A stretch of 62,527 nucleotides of DNA from an uncultured Porphyromonadaceae bacterium (lineage in GTDB: Bacteria; Bacteroidota; Bacteroidia; Bacteroidales; Muribaculaceae). The position numbers and the translations under genes are program-made. Shown here one piece after another: positions 43,683 to 52,484 of the stretch (its first letter is position 1; each line of letters starts with the position of its first letter). Location: the NCBI GenBank assembly GCA_905198125.1, contig CAJKBH010000019.1, positions 1 to 62,527 of the forward strand, given 5' to 3'. Below the pieces are notes generated by a model. The model saw only the letters and a program-made list of their open reading frames with translations. It was not told the origin of the DNA and ran no database searches.

Positions 43683-45962
43683 ATGAATAAGAAAATTGTA
43701 GCGGTAACGGCTTTTTCCCTGATTTCATACCTAAACACTATAACAGCGGTTGCGGTGACCGCAGAGGTTCCCGACAGCACCGAATCCGCCGTGCCGACGG
43801 TCGAAACAGACACCGTCGGCGCGGCCGGATACACGGATCTTGAGGATTTCGTGATAGTGCAGCAGAAGAAATTGGTGGAGAGCGACGGTGCGAAACTTAC
43901 ATACAACGTGACCGAGGACCCGGAGTCGGGCAGCTCCAACATACTGGAGATCCTGCGCAAAGTGCCGGGTGTTACGGTTGATGCCGAGGACAATGTAAAG
44001 GTCAACGGGCAGTCCAGCTTCAAGATACTGATGAACAACCGCGAGGACCCGATGCTGAAAGGCGACCTGAAGACAGTGCTGAAATCCATTCCGGCGTCAT
44101 CAATCAAAAAGATAGAGGTTATTTCCGAGCCGGGAGCCAAGTATGAGGCCGAGGGTGTGGGAGGAATCCTGAATATCGTCACGGACCGGAAGCAGAATCT
44201 GAGCGGTTTCATGACGCAATTGTCGGGCTGGGTGAACTCCTGGCAGGCCGGAGGTTACATCAACTCGAGGTTCAAGGCAAACAAGGTTATGTTCGATGCT
44301 ACGGTCAACTATAACAACGGCAAGATCTGGCCACGCTGGAGCACCAGCGATCGTGAGCAGGAGGACCTGACCGGAGGCCCCAACCATCTGATGCGGTCAC
44401 ATTCAAGATACAAGAGCGGTTGGGATTATACCGGGGCCAACTTCAATATGTCATGGGAGCCCGATACGCTCAATCTGTTTACGCTGTCCGGATATTACAG
44501 CTTCAACAGCTGGGGGAACGACAGCCGGGAGAACCGCACCATGTACGGTAACGACATGTCGGTGCTTTGGAATATGAACCGCAACGGCAAGAACAGCGGT
44601 CATTATAACGGGTTCGGTTTCTCGGCATCATATCAGCATACCTTCGGCCGCGAGGATCACACGCTTGTGGTTTCGTATGAATACGACTTAGGCCACAACA
44701 ATTATCTGACCGATTACGTGACCGAAGCCATCCAGGGTGATGTGACGGAATCGCCGTGGTCGCGCAGCAAGGAACTGACCGGTTACAATACGCATGTGCT
44801 TCAGATAGATTATTCCAACAAGCTGAACAAGCATAATCTGATCGAGGCCGGCGCCAAGATGAATCTGAATCCCACGGATGCCGATACCAGGCCTTATTTC
44901 GGCACGAGTCCCGAGGATGCCGCCATGAACGAGTCGATGCGCGTGAAGCTAAGTCAGTTCAAGGATATATACGCCGCATACGTTTCCTGGTCCGGCACGT
45001 TCGACAAATGGAATCTCAAGACCGGATTGCGTTACGAGCATACACGCATGGGCCTGAAGTACAAGATAGGGGAGTATCCCGATTTCACCACACGTCTCAA
45101 CGACGTGGTGCCGAACGCCGCCGTAAGCTATAACATCACGCAGGGATCGAGTCTGCGCGCCGCTTACCAGATGCGTATCTCGCGTCCAAGTCTGTGGAGA
45201 CTGAATCCGTATGTAAACGTATTGACTCCCGGTCAGATTTCGTATGGTAATCCCGACCTTAAGAGCGAGAAGGGACACAACGTATCGCTGGCGTATTCCA
45301 ATTACGACAGTAATAAAATCACCGGCGGCGCGAAGATTAACTACCGCTACGTGGCCAATGTGGTGAACGACATAATTTTCATGAAGGATAACGTCATGAA
45401 CACCACTTACGCCAACATCGGAAAATCCCATGCCGTCAGTCTCGATCTCAACGGAGACTGGAACATAATACCGGACCTTCGCTGGTCGATATATGCCTCC
45501 ACATCCTATATCTATATGATGGCGAATTCCGATATGCTTAAGGCAAAAAGATGCGGGTGGCAGTTTTACGGAAATACAAATATCAATTATAAGTTGCCGT
45601 GCAAGGTGCGTCTCAGCGCATACGGCGGATTCTATACGCCGTGGCTTGACCTGCAGAGCAGAGGCAGTCAGAACGGATATTATTACGGAATCGGTGCCAG
45701 TCGAGCTTTCCTGAAGGACGATGCCCTGAATATAAGTGTGAATGCCGGAAACTTCCTCCCGACACACCGCACCAACGGTTATACCCAGTCGGACGAAACT
45801 GTACGGTTCACCAGTCACAACCGTTACAGCCAGTGGAACGTGGGACTTAACATTTCGTACAAGTTCGGCGGTCTGAAGGCAAGCGTGAAGAAGACGGCTG
45901 CCAACATAGAGAAGGAAGATAGCGGCAGTGGCCAGGGAGGCAGTCAGGGCGGTGGCAAATAA
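43683..45962 (+). CDS. TonB-dependent-receptor-like outer-membrane beta-barrel protein
   Basis: The 759-residue exported protein has a signal segment (about 1-24). A plug-like domain follows (VIVQQKKLVESDGAKLTYNV through ILEILRKVPGVTVDAEDNVKVNG and IKKIEVISEPGAKYEAEGVGGILNIV), then a C-terminal barrel of aromatic-rich strands. It lacks the carboxypeptidase-like N-terminal domain of SusC proteins and an obvious TonB box. It belongs with the OMP_b-brl family of small-plug barrels. An ECF sigma factor gene follows by 23 bases, so it may be the outer-membrane element of a surface-signalling or envelope-stress unit. The ligand is unknown. Confidence 0.87.
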   Translation: MNKKIVAVTAFSLISYLNTITAVAVTAEVPDSTESAVPTVETDTVGAAGYTDLEDFVIVQQKKLVESDGAKLTYNVTEDPESGSSNILEILRKVPGVTVDAEDNVKVNGQSSFKILMNNREDPMLKGDLKTVLKSIPASSIKKIEVISEPGAKYEAEGVGGILNIVTDRKQNLSGFMTQLSGWVNSWQAGGYINSRFKANKVMFDATVNYNNGKIWPRWSTSDREQEDLTGGPNHLMRSHSRYKSGWDYTGANFNMSWEPDTLNLFTLSGYYSFNSWGNDSRENRTMYGNDMSVLWNMNRNGKNSGHYNGFGFSASYQHTFGREDHTLVVSYEYDLGHNNYLTDYVTEAIQGDVTESPWSRSKELTGYNTHVLQIDYSNKLNKHNLIEAGAKMNLNPTDADTRPYFGTSPEDAAMNESMRVKLSQFKDIYAAYVSWSGTFDKWNLKTGLRYEHTRMGLKYKIGEYPDFTTRLNDVVPNAAVSYNITQGSSLRAAYQMRISRPSLWRLNPYVNVLTPGQISYGNPDLKSEKGHNVSLAYSNYDSNKITGGAKINYRYVANVVNDIIFMKDNVMNTTYANIGKSHAVSLDLNGDWNIIPDLRWSIYASTSYIYMMANSDMLKAKRCGWQFYGNTNINYKLPCKVRLSAYGGFYTPWLDLQSRGSQNGYYYGIGASRAFLKDDALNISVNAGNFLPTHRTNGYTQSDETVRFTSHNRYSQWNVGLNISYKFGGLKASVKKTAANIEKEDSGSGQGGSQGGGK

Positions 45963-45985
45963 CCTTATCACTCGTCATTATACCG

Positions 45986-46486
45986 ATGACTGAGAAGGAA
46001 TTTCGACAACGGGTACTGCCGCTTCAGCGATTGATGTATGGTTTGGCGCTGAAGATGGGTATGCCGCCCGACGATGCCGCCGATGTGGTGCAGGAAACAC
46101 AGATAAAACTGTGGCGGCATCGTGTCGATATTCCGGACGATGACGGTGCGTTGAGGATGTATTCCCTTTCAACCATGCGCCGGGAGTGCATCACGATGAT
46201 GCGGCGACGGAAACCGGCGGTAACGCTCGATGAAGTAGCCGAATTCAAGGCTCCGGAAGAAAGGGCGTCGACCGAATACCGCGACACCCGGCATAGGATA
46301 GAGGTGCTGATAGACTCGCTTCCGCCCGGACAAAGCAAAGTGGTAAGGCTAAGCAGCTTCGGTGGCCTTGACAACGCGGAGATTGCCGAAGCAACCGGAC
46401 TGTCGGAAGCGAATGTGCGGCAGCTGCTGTCGCGCGGACGACGAAAACTCCGGGAACTGATGGATAATAACAATCTTTCCTCATGA
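45986..46486 (+). CDS. ECF-type RNA polymerase sigma factor
   Basis: The 166-residue protein has sigma region 2 (LQRLMYGLALKMGMPPDDAADVVQETQIKLWRH) and region 4 (LPPGQSKVVRLSSFGGLDNAEIAEATGLSEANVRQLLSRGRRKLREL), with no region 1 or 3. It is an ECF factor of the kind common in Bacteroidales. Its ATGA overlap with the next gene, which encodes a membrane protein with a cytoplasmic N-terminus, is the typical sigma/anti-sigma arrangement. The targets are unknown; the operon itself is a likely one. Confidence 0.93.
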   Translation: MTEKEFRQRVLPLQRLMYGLALKMGMPPDDAADVVQETQIKLWRHRVDIPDDDGALRMYSLSTMRRECITMMRRRKPAVTLDEVAEFKAPEERASTEYRDTRHRIEVLIDSLPPGQSKVVRLSSFGGLDNAEIAEATGLSEANVRQLLSRGRRKLRELMDNNNLSS

Positions 46487-47268
46487 CTATGAACGAATAC
46501 AACGACATACGCGAAATACTGAACCGATGGTACGACGGGCAATCGACTCCCGCCGAGCAGCAGCGACTTGCGGATTTCTTCGCCACGGACAGGGAGCTGC
46601 CCGCAGACCTGGAGATGGAGCGTGAGATGTTCCGTGCCATGACTGAGGCGGGGGAGGATTATGCCGAAATGCCGCATGATGTATCCGAGCGCATAAACGC
46701 AGCCATTGAGGCGGAAATGGCCGAAGAAAGGGGGCCGCAACGCAAGGGCTTCGGATGGCGCCGGCGCGCTATTACTGCCTGTGCCGCCGCCGCATGTATG
46801 GCTGTGGTATTGACGATACCCTTCCTGAAGTCAGACGATAAGGCTATGGTCGGAGATAAGCCCGGAATGGCTTTAAGCGAAACGCCGGATGCCGGACCGG
46901 TATCGACCGACACGATGCTTTTTATGACGCCGGAACAGCCTCGGGCGGTCGCTCCTGCGGTTGAAAAGGAATCGAGGAAGTTGGCTTCGGCTCAAAAGAA
47001 AGCCTCGCGCCATGATAAAGCCTCGCGCCGTGCCGTGAAGCATAAGCCGGTAGAGACATACAGCGACGACGATCTGTATCTTTCGGCGGAGGAGGAAGAA
47101 CGCCTTGTGGCAGCCAATTACCATGTCGTAACCGACGAACGCGAGGCCAATGCAATTCTAAGTACAGTATTCGTTCGGCTTGAAAGCGGAATGACCGAGG
47201 AAAACTTCAGGATAAGCGATGTAAGGACGCGTTACGAAATGGAAATGAATGATATTTATGACCTGTAA
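46483..47268 (+). CDS. Predicted membrane anti-sigma factor
   Basis: The 261-residue protein has a cytoplasmic N-terminal part (NEYNDIREILNRWYDGQSTPAEQQRLADFFA) of the kind seen in Bacteroidetes anti-sigma proteins. One membrane helix (about 96-115) is flanked by basic GWRRR on the cytoplasmic side, and a charged periplasmic part follows (120-261). No zinc-binding HxxxCxxC motif is present. It overlaps the sigma gene by four bases. The role is inferred mainly from position and topology. Confidence 0.8.
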   Translation: MTMNEYNDIREILNRWYDGQSTPAEQQRLADFFATDRELPADLEMEREMFRAMTEAGEDYAEMPHDVSERINAAIEAEMAEERGPQRKGFGWRRRAITACAAAACMAVVLTIPFLKSDDKAMVGDKPGMALSETPDAGPVSTDTMLFMTPEQPRAVAPAVEKESRKLASAQKKASRHDKASRRAVKHKPVETYSDDDLYLSAEEEERLVAANYHVVTDEREANAILSTVFVRLESGMTEENFRISDVRTRYEMEMNDIYDL

Positions 47269-47281
47269 AACTCACATAACT

Positions 47282-47806
47282 ATGAACATAATGAAGAATA
47301 AATCAATAAAATACGGCATGCGTGTCATACTTACGGCAGCATTGATGATGTTAATGGGCGGCAGTGCGTCGGCTCAGGACATATTTGCCGATCTCGCCGG
47401 GGTGGACAATGTCGAGAGCACCTACGTGTCAGGACGGTTCGCGCACAACAAGAAGATCTGGGCCAGTTCGTCCGGACAACACTCCATCCGTCTGGACAAG
47501 GGTTTCTCATCGTTCTATTCCTATCAGTGCTATTCGGAGAAAAGTGTGGCGATGGCCAGGAAGATACTTAAGCAGTATCTGAAGGATAATCCGAGCGTCG
47601 AGGTAATGATGCGCACCAGTCAGGGTGTTCAGGAGTATGCTGTGTATGAAAAATTTACCGATGACGGCGACAAAATCACGCAGATGGTGATATGGAATTC
47701 CGATGCGCCTAATATTGCGGAAGTGTCGGTGATAAATTGGAATAAAGGACTCGTGAGAACCAAGTCGAAATACGAGGATTATGATGAAACGGATGAAGAT
47801 GAATAA
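47282..47806 (+). CDS. DUF4252-like exported protein
   Basis: The product is 174 residues from ATG 47282 (MNIMKNKSIKYGMRVILTAALMM), with a signal peptide ending GGSASA-QD. The body (DIFADLAGVDNVESTYVSGRFAH and KILKQYLKDNPSVEVMMRTSQGVQEYAVYEK) resembles the DUF4252 family often encoded beside ECF sigma factors in Bacteroidales. The acidic C-terminus is YEDYDETDEDE. A longer frame reaching back into the anti-sigma gene is less likely because it lacks a signal peptide at its start. Its function is unknown. Confidence 0.75.
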   Translation: MNIMKNKSIKYGMRVILTAALMMLMGGSASAQDIFADLAGVDNVESTYVSGRFAHNKKIWASSSGQHSIRLDKGFSSFYSYQCYSEKSVAMARKILKQYLKDNPSVEVMMRTSQGVQEYAVYEKFTDDGDKITQMVIWNSDAPNIAEVSVINWNKGLVRTKSKYEDYDETDEDE

Positions 47807-47824
47807 GAATAAGAGCGAATAACC

Positions 47825-48583
47825 ATGAAAAGAACCATTATATCGATAATAGCCGTCGCCTTGTGTGCGGCCATAGCGGGAGCAAAAGAGCCTGCCGGCA
47901 CCCTTACGCGTTTCCGTGGCGAAGAATTTTCCAAGGTGATGAATTATACCTCGTCGGATATCGAATATATCCCGGGTTCACCCCGTGTGGAGATCATAGG
48001 GTGTAAGGAAGCCCGCGAAAGCATCATGCTTATGTCCCAAGGCGAGACGCTGATGATTCATGCCAGCGAGAACAGTTATGAAAAGGAGCCGGCAAAAATC
48101 AAGGTGTACGGCCACAAAGTGGAGAGTATCATGCTGTTTGGATCGGGCGATGGCAAGGTTAACGTACTGTCCGGTTCAAACAGCACCTTGGCGTTGTACG
48201 GTTCAGGCGATATGACGGCCGGTAATGTCAGGGGAAATGTGGTGACGTTATTAGTTTTCGGTTCGGGCGACATGATTGTCGGCACGGCGGAAGCGTCGTC
48301 AGCTACCAAGGTGAATGTCGGTGGTTCGGGCGACATCCTGGTGCGTAAGATGAACTCCAGGTCGGTCGAAGCCAATGTGATGGGTTCGGGCGATCTGAAC
48401 ATCAATCTCGTCAATACAACGACATTGCGGGCCGTGGTGATGGGTTCCGGCGACATAACCTTAGCGGGCTCGTGCACCAACGCCAGCCTGATGTGCCAGG
48501 GCTCGGGCACCATCAATGCCCGCGGCCTGAAAGCCACCAAGGTCTCGAAGATAATACAGGGTTCCGGCGACATCCACAACTGA
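47825..48583 (+). CDS. GIN-domain (DUF2807) exported beta-helix protein
   Basis: The 252-residue protein has a signal peptide (MKRTIISIIAVALCAAIAGA). The rest is a series of about eight turns each marked GSGD or GSGT (GSGDGKV, GSGDMTA, GSGDMIV, GSGDILV, GSGDLNI, GSGDITL, GSGTINA, GSGDIHN), spaced about 20 residues. This is the hallmark of the GIN/DUF2807 parallel beta-helix, annotated as a putative adhesin head. It ends the sigma-factor operon. It could be an envelope stress effector or surface protein; the sequence does not decide. Confidence 0.88.
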   Translation: MKRTIISIIAVALCAAIAGAKEPAGTLTRFRGEEFSKVMNYTSSDIEYIPGSPRVEIIGCKEARESIMLMSQGETLMIHASENSYEKEPAKIKVYGHKVESIMLFGSGDGKVNVLSGSNSTLALYGSGDMTAGNVRGNVVTLLVFGSGDMIVGTAEASSATKVNVGGSGDILVRKMNSRSVEANVMGSGDLNINLVNTTTLRAVVMGSGDITLAGSCTNASLMCQGSGTINARGLKATKVSKIIQGSGDIHN

Positions 48584-48610
48584 CCGCCGACCCGTAACGG
48601 CTATTAATAA

Positions 48611-48649
48611 GAATGAAGGGTGTACCGGCTGCCGGTACACCCTTCATTC
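48611..48649. terminator. Bidirectional terminator between the GIN gene and clpB
   Basis: A perfect stem of 18 pairs (48611-48628 with 48632-48649) has a three-base loop CTG. It separates convergent genes. Confidence 0.92.
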
Positions 48650-48652
48650 TTT

Positions 48653-48679
48653 GACTTTAAGGACTTTAAAGGCCCTAAT
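48653..48679 (+). repeat. 9-bp units GACTTTAAR in clpB 3' region
   Basis: GACTTTAAG, GACTTTAAA and a degenerate third unit GGCCCTAAT occur back to back between the terminator and clpB. They resemble the coding array at 33128-33217. Confidence 0.75.
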
Positions 48680-48686
48680 TTTTAGG

Positions 48687-51287
48687 CTACTTGTTCACAA
48701 ACACCAGCTGGTCGTCGCGGACGTCGATGGTGATGGGGTGCTCGCGGTCTACCTTCTGGGCCAGGATGTCTTTCGACAGCTGGTTCAGCACCAGGCGCTG
48801 GATGGTCCTCTTGACGGGACGCGCGCCGAACTCGGGATCGTAGCCGTCCTCGGCCAGCAGGTCGAGCGCCGCGGGTGTCACCTCCAAGGTGATGCCGTTG
48901 GTCTGCAGCATCTTCTTCACGCTGCGCACCTGCAGTTCCACAATCTCCAGGATTTCCTTCTTGCTCAGCGGCGTGAACATCACCGTCTCGTCGATACGGT
49001 TCAGGAACTCCGGACGGATTATCTGTTTCAGACGGTCCATCACATCCTGCTTGGTGCGGGCTATAATGTTCTGCTTCTCATCCTCCTTCTTGTCGTTGAA
49101 GCCCTCGAAATTCTGACGGATTATGTCGGAACCCATGTTGGACGTCATGATTATGATGGTGTTCTTGAAGTTGATGAAGCGTCCCTTGTTGTCGGTCAGA
49201 CGGCCGTCGTCCAATACCTGCAACAGAATGTTGAACACATCGGGATTGGCTTTCTCGATCTCGTCGAACAGCACCACGGAGTAAGGTTTGCGGCGCACGG
49301 CTTCGGTAAGCTGGCCTCCCTCCTCATAACCTACGTATCCCGGAGGTGCTCCGACCAGTCGGCTCACGGAGTGCTTCTCCATATACTCCGACATATCGAT
49401 ACGGGTCATCATGTCCTCGTCGTCGAACAGATATTCTGCCAAAGCCTTAGCCAGCTCTGTTTTACCGACACCGGTAGTACCGAGGAATATGAAGGAACCG
49501 ATGGGGCGTCTGGGGTCGTTCAGACCGGCACGGCTGCGGCGCACGGCGTCCGATACGGCGCGTATGGCGTCCTCCTGGCCTACGACACGTTTGTGCAGTT
49601 CCTCCTCCAGGTGCAGCAGCTTCTCTTTCTCGCTCTGGGCCATCTTCTTGACGGGGATGCCTGTCCAGCGGCTCACAACCTCGGCGATGTCCTCGGCGTC
49701 CACTTCCTCCTTGATCATGGCGCCTTCGCCCTGCAGTTCCTTCAGTCGCGCCTGGATGGCGGCGTTCTCGTCCTGCTTCTGCTTGATGCGGCTGTATCGT
49801 ATCTCGGCCACCTTGGCATAATCGCCCTCGCGCTCCGCCTTCTCGGCCTCGTAGTTCAGCTGCTCGATGTCTATCTTGTTCTGCTGGATCTTGTTGATTT
49901 CGTTCTTCTCGGCCTGCCACTTGGCGCGCAGAGACTTCTCGGTGTCGCGCAGGTTGGCCAAGTCTTCGTCTATCTCCTTCAGCTTGTAGTCGTCGCCCTC
50001 GCGCTTGATGGCCTCGCGCTCTATCTCAAGCTGCTTGATCTTGCGCGACGCCTCGTCCAGTGCCTGCGGCTGGGAGTCCATTTCCAGGCGCAGCTTGGAG
50101 GCAGCCTCGTCTATCAGGTCGATGGCCTTGTCCGGCAGGAAGCGGTCGGTGATATAGCGCACCGAAAGCTGTACGGCCGCAATGATGGCCTCGTCCTTGA
50201 TACGCACCTTGTGGTGGTTCTCGTAACGCTCCTTCAGACCGCGCAGAATCGAGATGGCCGACAGCTCGTCCGGCTCGTCCACCATCACCTTCTGGAAACG
50301 GCGCTCCAGAGCCTTGTCCTTCTCGAAATATTTCTGATACTCGTCCAGGGTGGTGGCTCCGATGGAACGGAGTTCTCCACGAGCTAAAGCCGGCTTAAGG
50401 ATGTTAGCGGCATCCATTGCACCCTCGCCCTTGCCGGCACCCACTAAGGTGTGGATTTCGTCGATGAACAGGATTATCTCGCCGTCCGACCCCGACACCT
50501 CGTTTACGATGGCCTTGAGTCGCTCCTCGAACTCTCCTTTGTATTTGGCGCCTGCTACCAAGGCTCCCATGTCGAGTGAATAGATTTGTTTCGACTTCAG
50601 GTTCTCCGGCACGTCGCCGCGCACTATGCGCATGGCCAGACCCTCGGCGATGGCCGTCTTACCGGTACCCGGCTCGCCCACCAGCATGGGATTGTTCTTG
50701 GTGCGGCGCGACAGAATCTGAAGCACGCGGCGAATCTCCTCGTCGCGGCCGATGACCGGGTCGAGTTTACCGTTACGCGCGCGGTCGTTCAGGTTGATGG
50801 CATATTTGCTGAGTGCCTGATATGTCTCCTCGGCGCTCTGGTCCTTCACCTTGTTTCCCTTGCGTAGTTCCTGGATGGCGGCCTGCAGATCCTTTTCGGT
50901 CAGGCCTGCGTCCTTAAGTATCTGCGACGCCTTGCAGCGCGTCTGGAGTATGCCCATCAGCATGGCCTCCACCGACACATACTCGTCGCCGTTTTTCTTG
51001 GAATAATCCACGGCTTTCTGCAAAGCCTCGTTTGACTCACGTGACAAAGCCACGTCACCGCCTGACACTTTTGGCAAAGCGGCAATCGCGGCGTCCAGCG
51101 CGCTCTTGACCGATCCAAGCGCGGCACCCGTCTTCTGGAAGATAAAGTTCACGATTGGCTCCGACTCGGAGATGATGGCCTTCAGTATATGTTCCGGCTC
51201 AATCATCTGCTGGCCCGACGCCTTGGCGTAATCTATCGCCTTCTGAACCACCTCCTGCGACTTAATCGTAAAATTGTTGAAATTCAT
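48687..51287 (-). CDS. clpB: ATP-dependent disaggregase ClpB
   Basis: ClpB works with DnaK to resolve protein aggregates. The 866-residue protein has the N-terminal Clp repeat domain (1-145) and AAA1 with Walker A GEPGTGKT (204-211). The coiled middle domain (about 400-520: LEIEREAIKREGDDYKLKEID and later) identifies ClpB as opposed to ClpA/C. AAA2 has Walker A GTTGVGKT (near 605) and TRIDMSEYMEKHSVSRLVGAPPGYVGYEEGG. Length is normal. A -7-like TAGATTTG lies on the minus strand at 51357-51364 without a -33 partner, so heat-shock control cannot be read from the sequence. Confidence 0.97.
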   Translation of the reverse strand: MNFNNFTIKSQEVVQKAIDYAKASGQQMIEPEHILKAIISESEPIVNFIFQKTGAALGSVKSALDAAIAALPKVSGGDVALSRESNEALQKAVDYSKKNGDEYVSVEAMLMGILQTRCKASQILKDAGLTEKDLQAAIQELRKGNKVKDQSAEETYQALSKYAINLNDRARNGKLDPVIGRDEEIRRVLQILSRRTKNNPMLVGEPGTGKTAIAEGLAMRIVRGDVPENLKSKQIYSLDMGALVAGAKYKGEFEERLKAIVNEVSGSDGEIILFIDEIHTLVGAGKGEGAMDAANILKPALARGELRSIGATTLDEYQKYFEKDKALERRFQKVMVDEPDELSAISILRGLKERYENHHKVRIKDEAIIAAVQLSVRYITDRFLPDKAIDLIDEAASKLRLEMDSQPQALDEASRKIKQLEIEREAIKREGDDYKLKEIDEDLANLRDTEKSLRAKWQAEKNEINKIQQNKIDIEQLNYEAEKAEREGDYAKVAEIRYSRIKQKQDENAAIQARLKELQGEGAMIKEEVDAEDIAEVVSRWTGIPVKKMAQSEKEKLLHLEEELHKRVVGQEDAIRAVSDAVRRSRAGLNDPRRPIGSFIFLGTTGVGKTELAKALAEYLFDDEDMMTRIDMSEYMEKHSVSRLVGAPPGYVGYEEGGQLTEAVRRKPYSVVLFDEIEKANPDVFNILLQVLDDGRLTDNKGRFINFKNTIIIMTSNMGSDIIRQNFEGFNDKKEDEKQNIIARTKQDVMDRLKQIIRPEFLNRIDETVMFTPLSKKEILEIVELQVRSVKKMLQTNGITLEVTPAALDLLAEDGYDPEFGARPVKRTIQRLVLNQLSKDILAQKVDREHPITIDVRDDQLVFVNK

Positions 51288-51400
51288 ATAGTGAGAGATT
51301 AATGATCAATGATGTGTTTATAGTACTGATTTGGATTTACTAAAATTAACTAATTTCAAATCTAATTTTATAACACAAATCCCGCGCCATAAGTTTTGAA

Positions 51401-51427
51401 GGGAGTAGTGGGAAAATTGGGAGTAGT
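51401..51427 (+). repeat. Three 9-bp units GGGAGTAGT/GGGAAAATT
   Basis: GGGAGTAGT, GGGAAAATT and GGGAGTAGT occur back to back between the divergent clpB and HdeD-like genes. The first and third units are identical to the commonest unit of the 9193 array. Confidence 0.85.
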
Positions 51428-51501
51428 CCATAATTATTTGTCCGAACTTATATTTGTTACCGATTGTTAAAACAACAGAATACTATCAAAAACATATCAT
51501 T

Positions 51502-52077
51502 ATGACAAGAATTACAGAAAAGGGTCTCGTGAGCCGCTATTGGTGGATACCCATGCTCACGGGTTTATTGGCTATAGGCTTCGGAATCTGGTGTCTGAGC
51601 GATCCGTCGCAGTCACTGCCGATTCTGGCGTATGTGTTCGCGGCATGTATGTGCGGGGCCGGCGTGCTTAACTTCACGTTCGCGTTCTCGGTGAGCGGTC
51701 TCTATTCGCAATGGGGATGGAGCCTGTTCCTCGGAATACTGGAACTGCTATGCGGCATCTGGATGTTCTGCATTCCCATGCCCGAACTGGTCATCACATT
51801 CATGTATATAATAGGAATATGGATCCTGGTCGTGGCCATCGACGGCGTGGTGGAAAGCTGCATGATGATCAAGTACAATCCGTGGTGGGTGGTATGGATG
51901 ATCGTGATGCTGTTCTGTACCATCGGATTCTCGATGATATTCCTGGTAAATCCCGTAGAGAGCCTCTACATCGAATGGGTATGGCTGGGTATCTCGCTCC
52001 TGACTTACGGCATATACCGTATCTGCTTCTCGTTCGCCATGAAACGCTTAGGAAAGTTCTCGGGAGGAATCCTTTAA
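51502..52077 (+). CDS. HdeD/DUF308-family membrane protein
   Basis: The product is 191 residues from the ATG at 51502 (MTRITEKGLVSRYWWIPM), with six membrane helices in three hairpins. These include the family-like ISLLTYGIYRICF-type end and the repeated pattern of Gly-rich helices (LLAIGFGIWCLSDPSQSLPIL). HdeD-like proteins are linked to acid resistance in E. coli, but the family is broad and the role here is unknown. A longer start at 51454 exists, but its first 16 residues are polar and would overlap a -7-like TATATTTG (51449-51456). Confidence 0.85.
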   Translation: MTRITEKGLVSRYWWIPMLTGLLAIGFGIWCLSDPSQSLPILAYVFAACMCGAGVLNFTFAFSVSGLYSQWGWSLFLGILELLCGIWMFCIPMPELVITFMYIIGIWILVVAIDGVVESCMMIKYNPWWVVWMIVMLFCTIGFSMIFLVNPVESLYIEWVWLGISLLTYGIYRICFSFAMKRLGKFSGGIL

Positions 52078-52097
52078 GGTCCTTAATTTCTGCTAAA

Positions 52098-52148
52098 ATA
52101 GTATAAATATGGTGGCGGCCTCTATGTGGGTCGCCATTTTTATACTAT
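52098..52148 (+). terminator. Long hairpin terminator after the HdeD-like gene
   Basis: 52098-52112 pairs with 52134-52148 (one mismatch), extended inward by GGCG/CGCC. A T-run lies inside the right arm. It starts 20 bases after the stop. Confidence 0.8.
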
Positions 52149-52470
52149 ATTTGCAGCAAAATGAAACGAACCACCTGTATCAAGCAATAAAAACCAACAT
52201 CTTGATTTGACATAATGACACAAACACACGCCGAAACGATAAAAAATTACAGAAATAATAATATTAACGATAGAAAACAGCGATAGAAATTAACGAATCC
52301 GTAACATTGCATCATAATTTAACAATTCCAATATTTAAATAAGAACATCGGAAAGCCGATGACAAGTTGCTGGAGGCGTATGACACGCCGATTGCAGCAC
52401 TAAATCACACTTTAAATTAAGTTAAACAACAAATGTCAAAATAGTATCATAAATTTCGGATGGCAGTATG
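52149..52470. other. AT-rich region upstream of the mannan-type PUL
   Basis: This gene-free stretch of about 320 bases holds a -7-like TATATTTG (52146-52153, overlapping the previous hairpin). It also has a hairpin CATCGG-AAAG-CCGATG (52346-52361) and a second nested hairpin (TGCTG at 52368, GGCGT/ACGCC at 52375-52389, CAGCA at 52395). No protein-coding frame is supported. It may contain regulator sites or a small RNA. Confidence 0.5.
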
Positions 52471-52478
52471 TAACTTTG
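52471..52478 (+). promoter_or_regulatory. Predicted -7 element of the susC operon
   Basis: TAACTTTG is a perfect -7 match about 170 bases before the susC ATG. No TTTG lies at -33, as is common for promoters that need an activator. Confidence 0.55.
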
Positions 52479-52484
52479 CAACCG

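Noticed and set aside
47249..47281. Upstream start for the DUF4252 protein inside the anti-sigma gene
   Set aside because: It would put 11 residues before the real signal peptide start and lose the short spacing typical of the operon.
48651..50387. 578-residue frame antisense to clpB
   Set aside because: The opposite strand encodes intact ClpB with all motifs. The antisense protein is low-complexity Leu/Val/His-rich.
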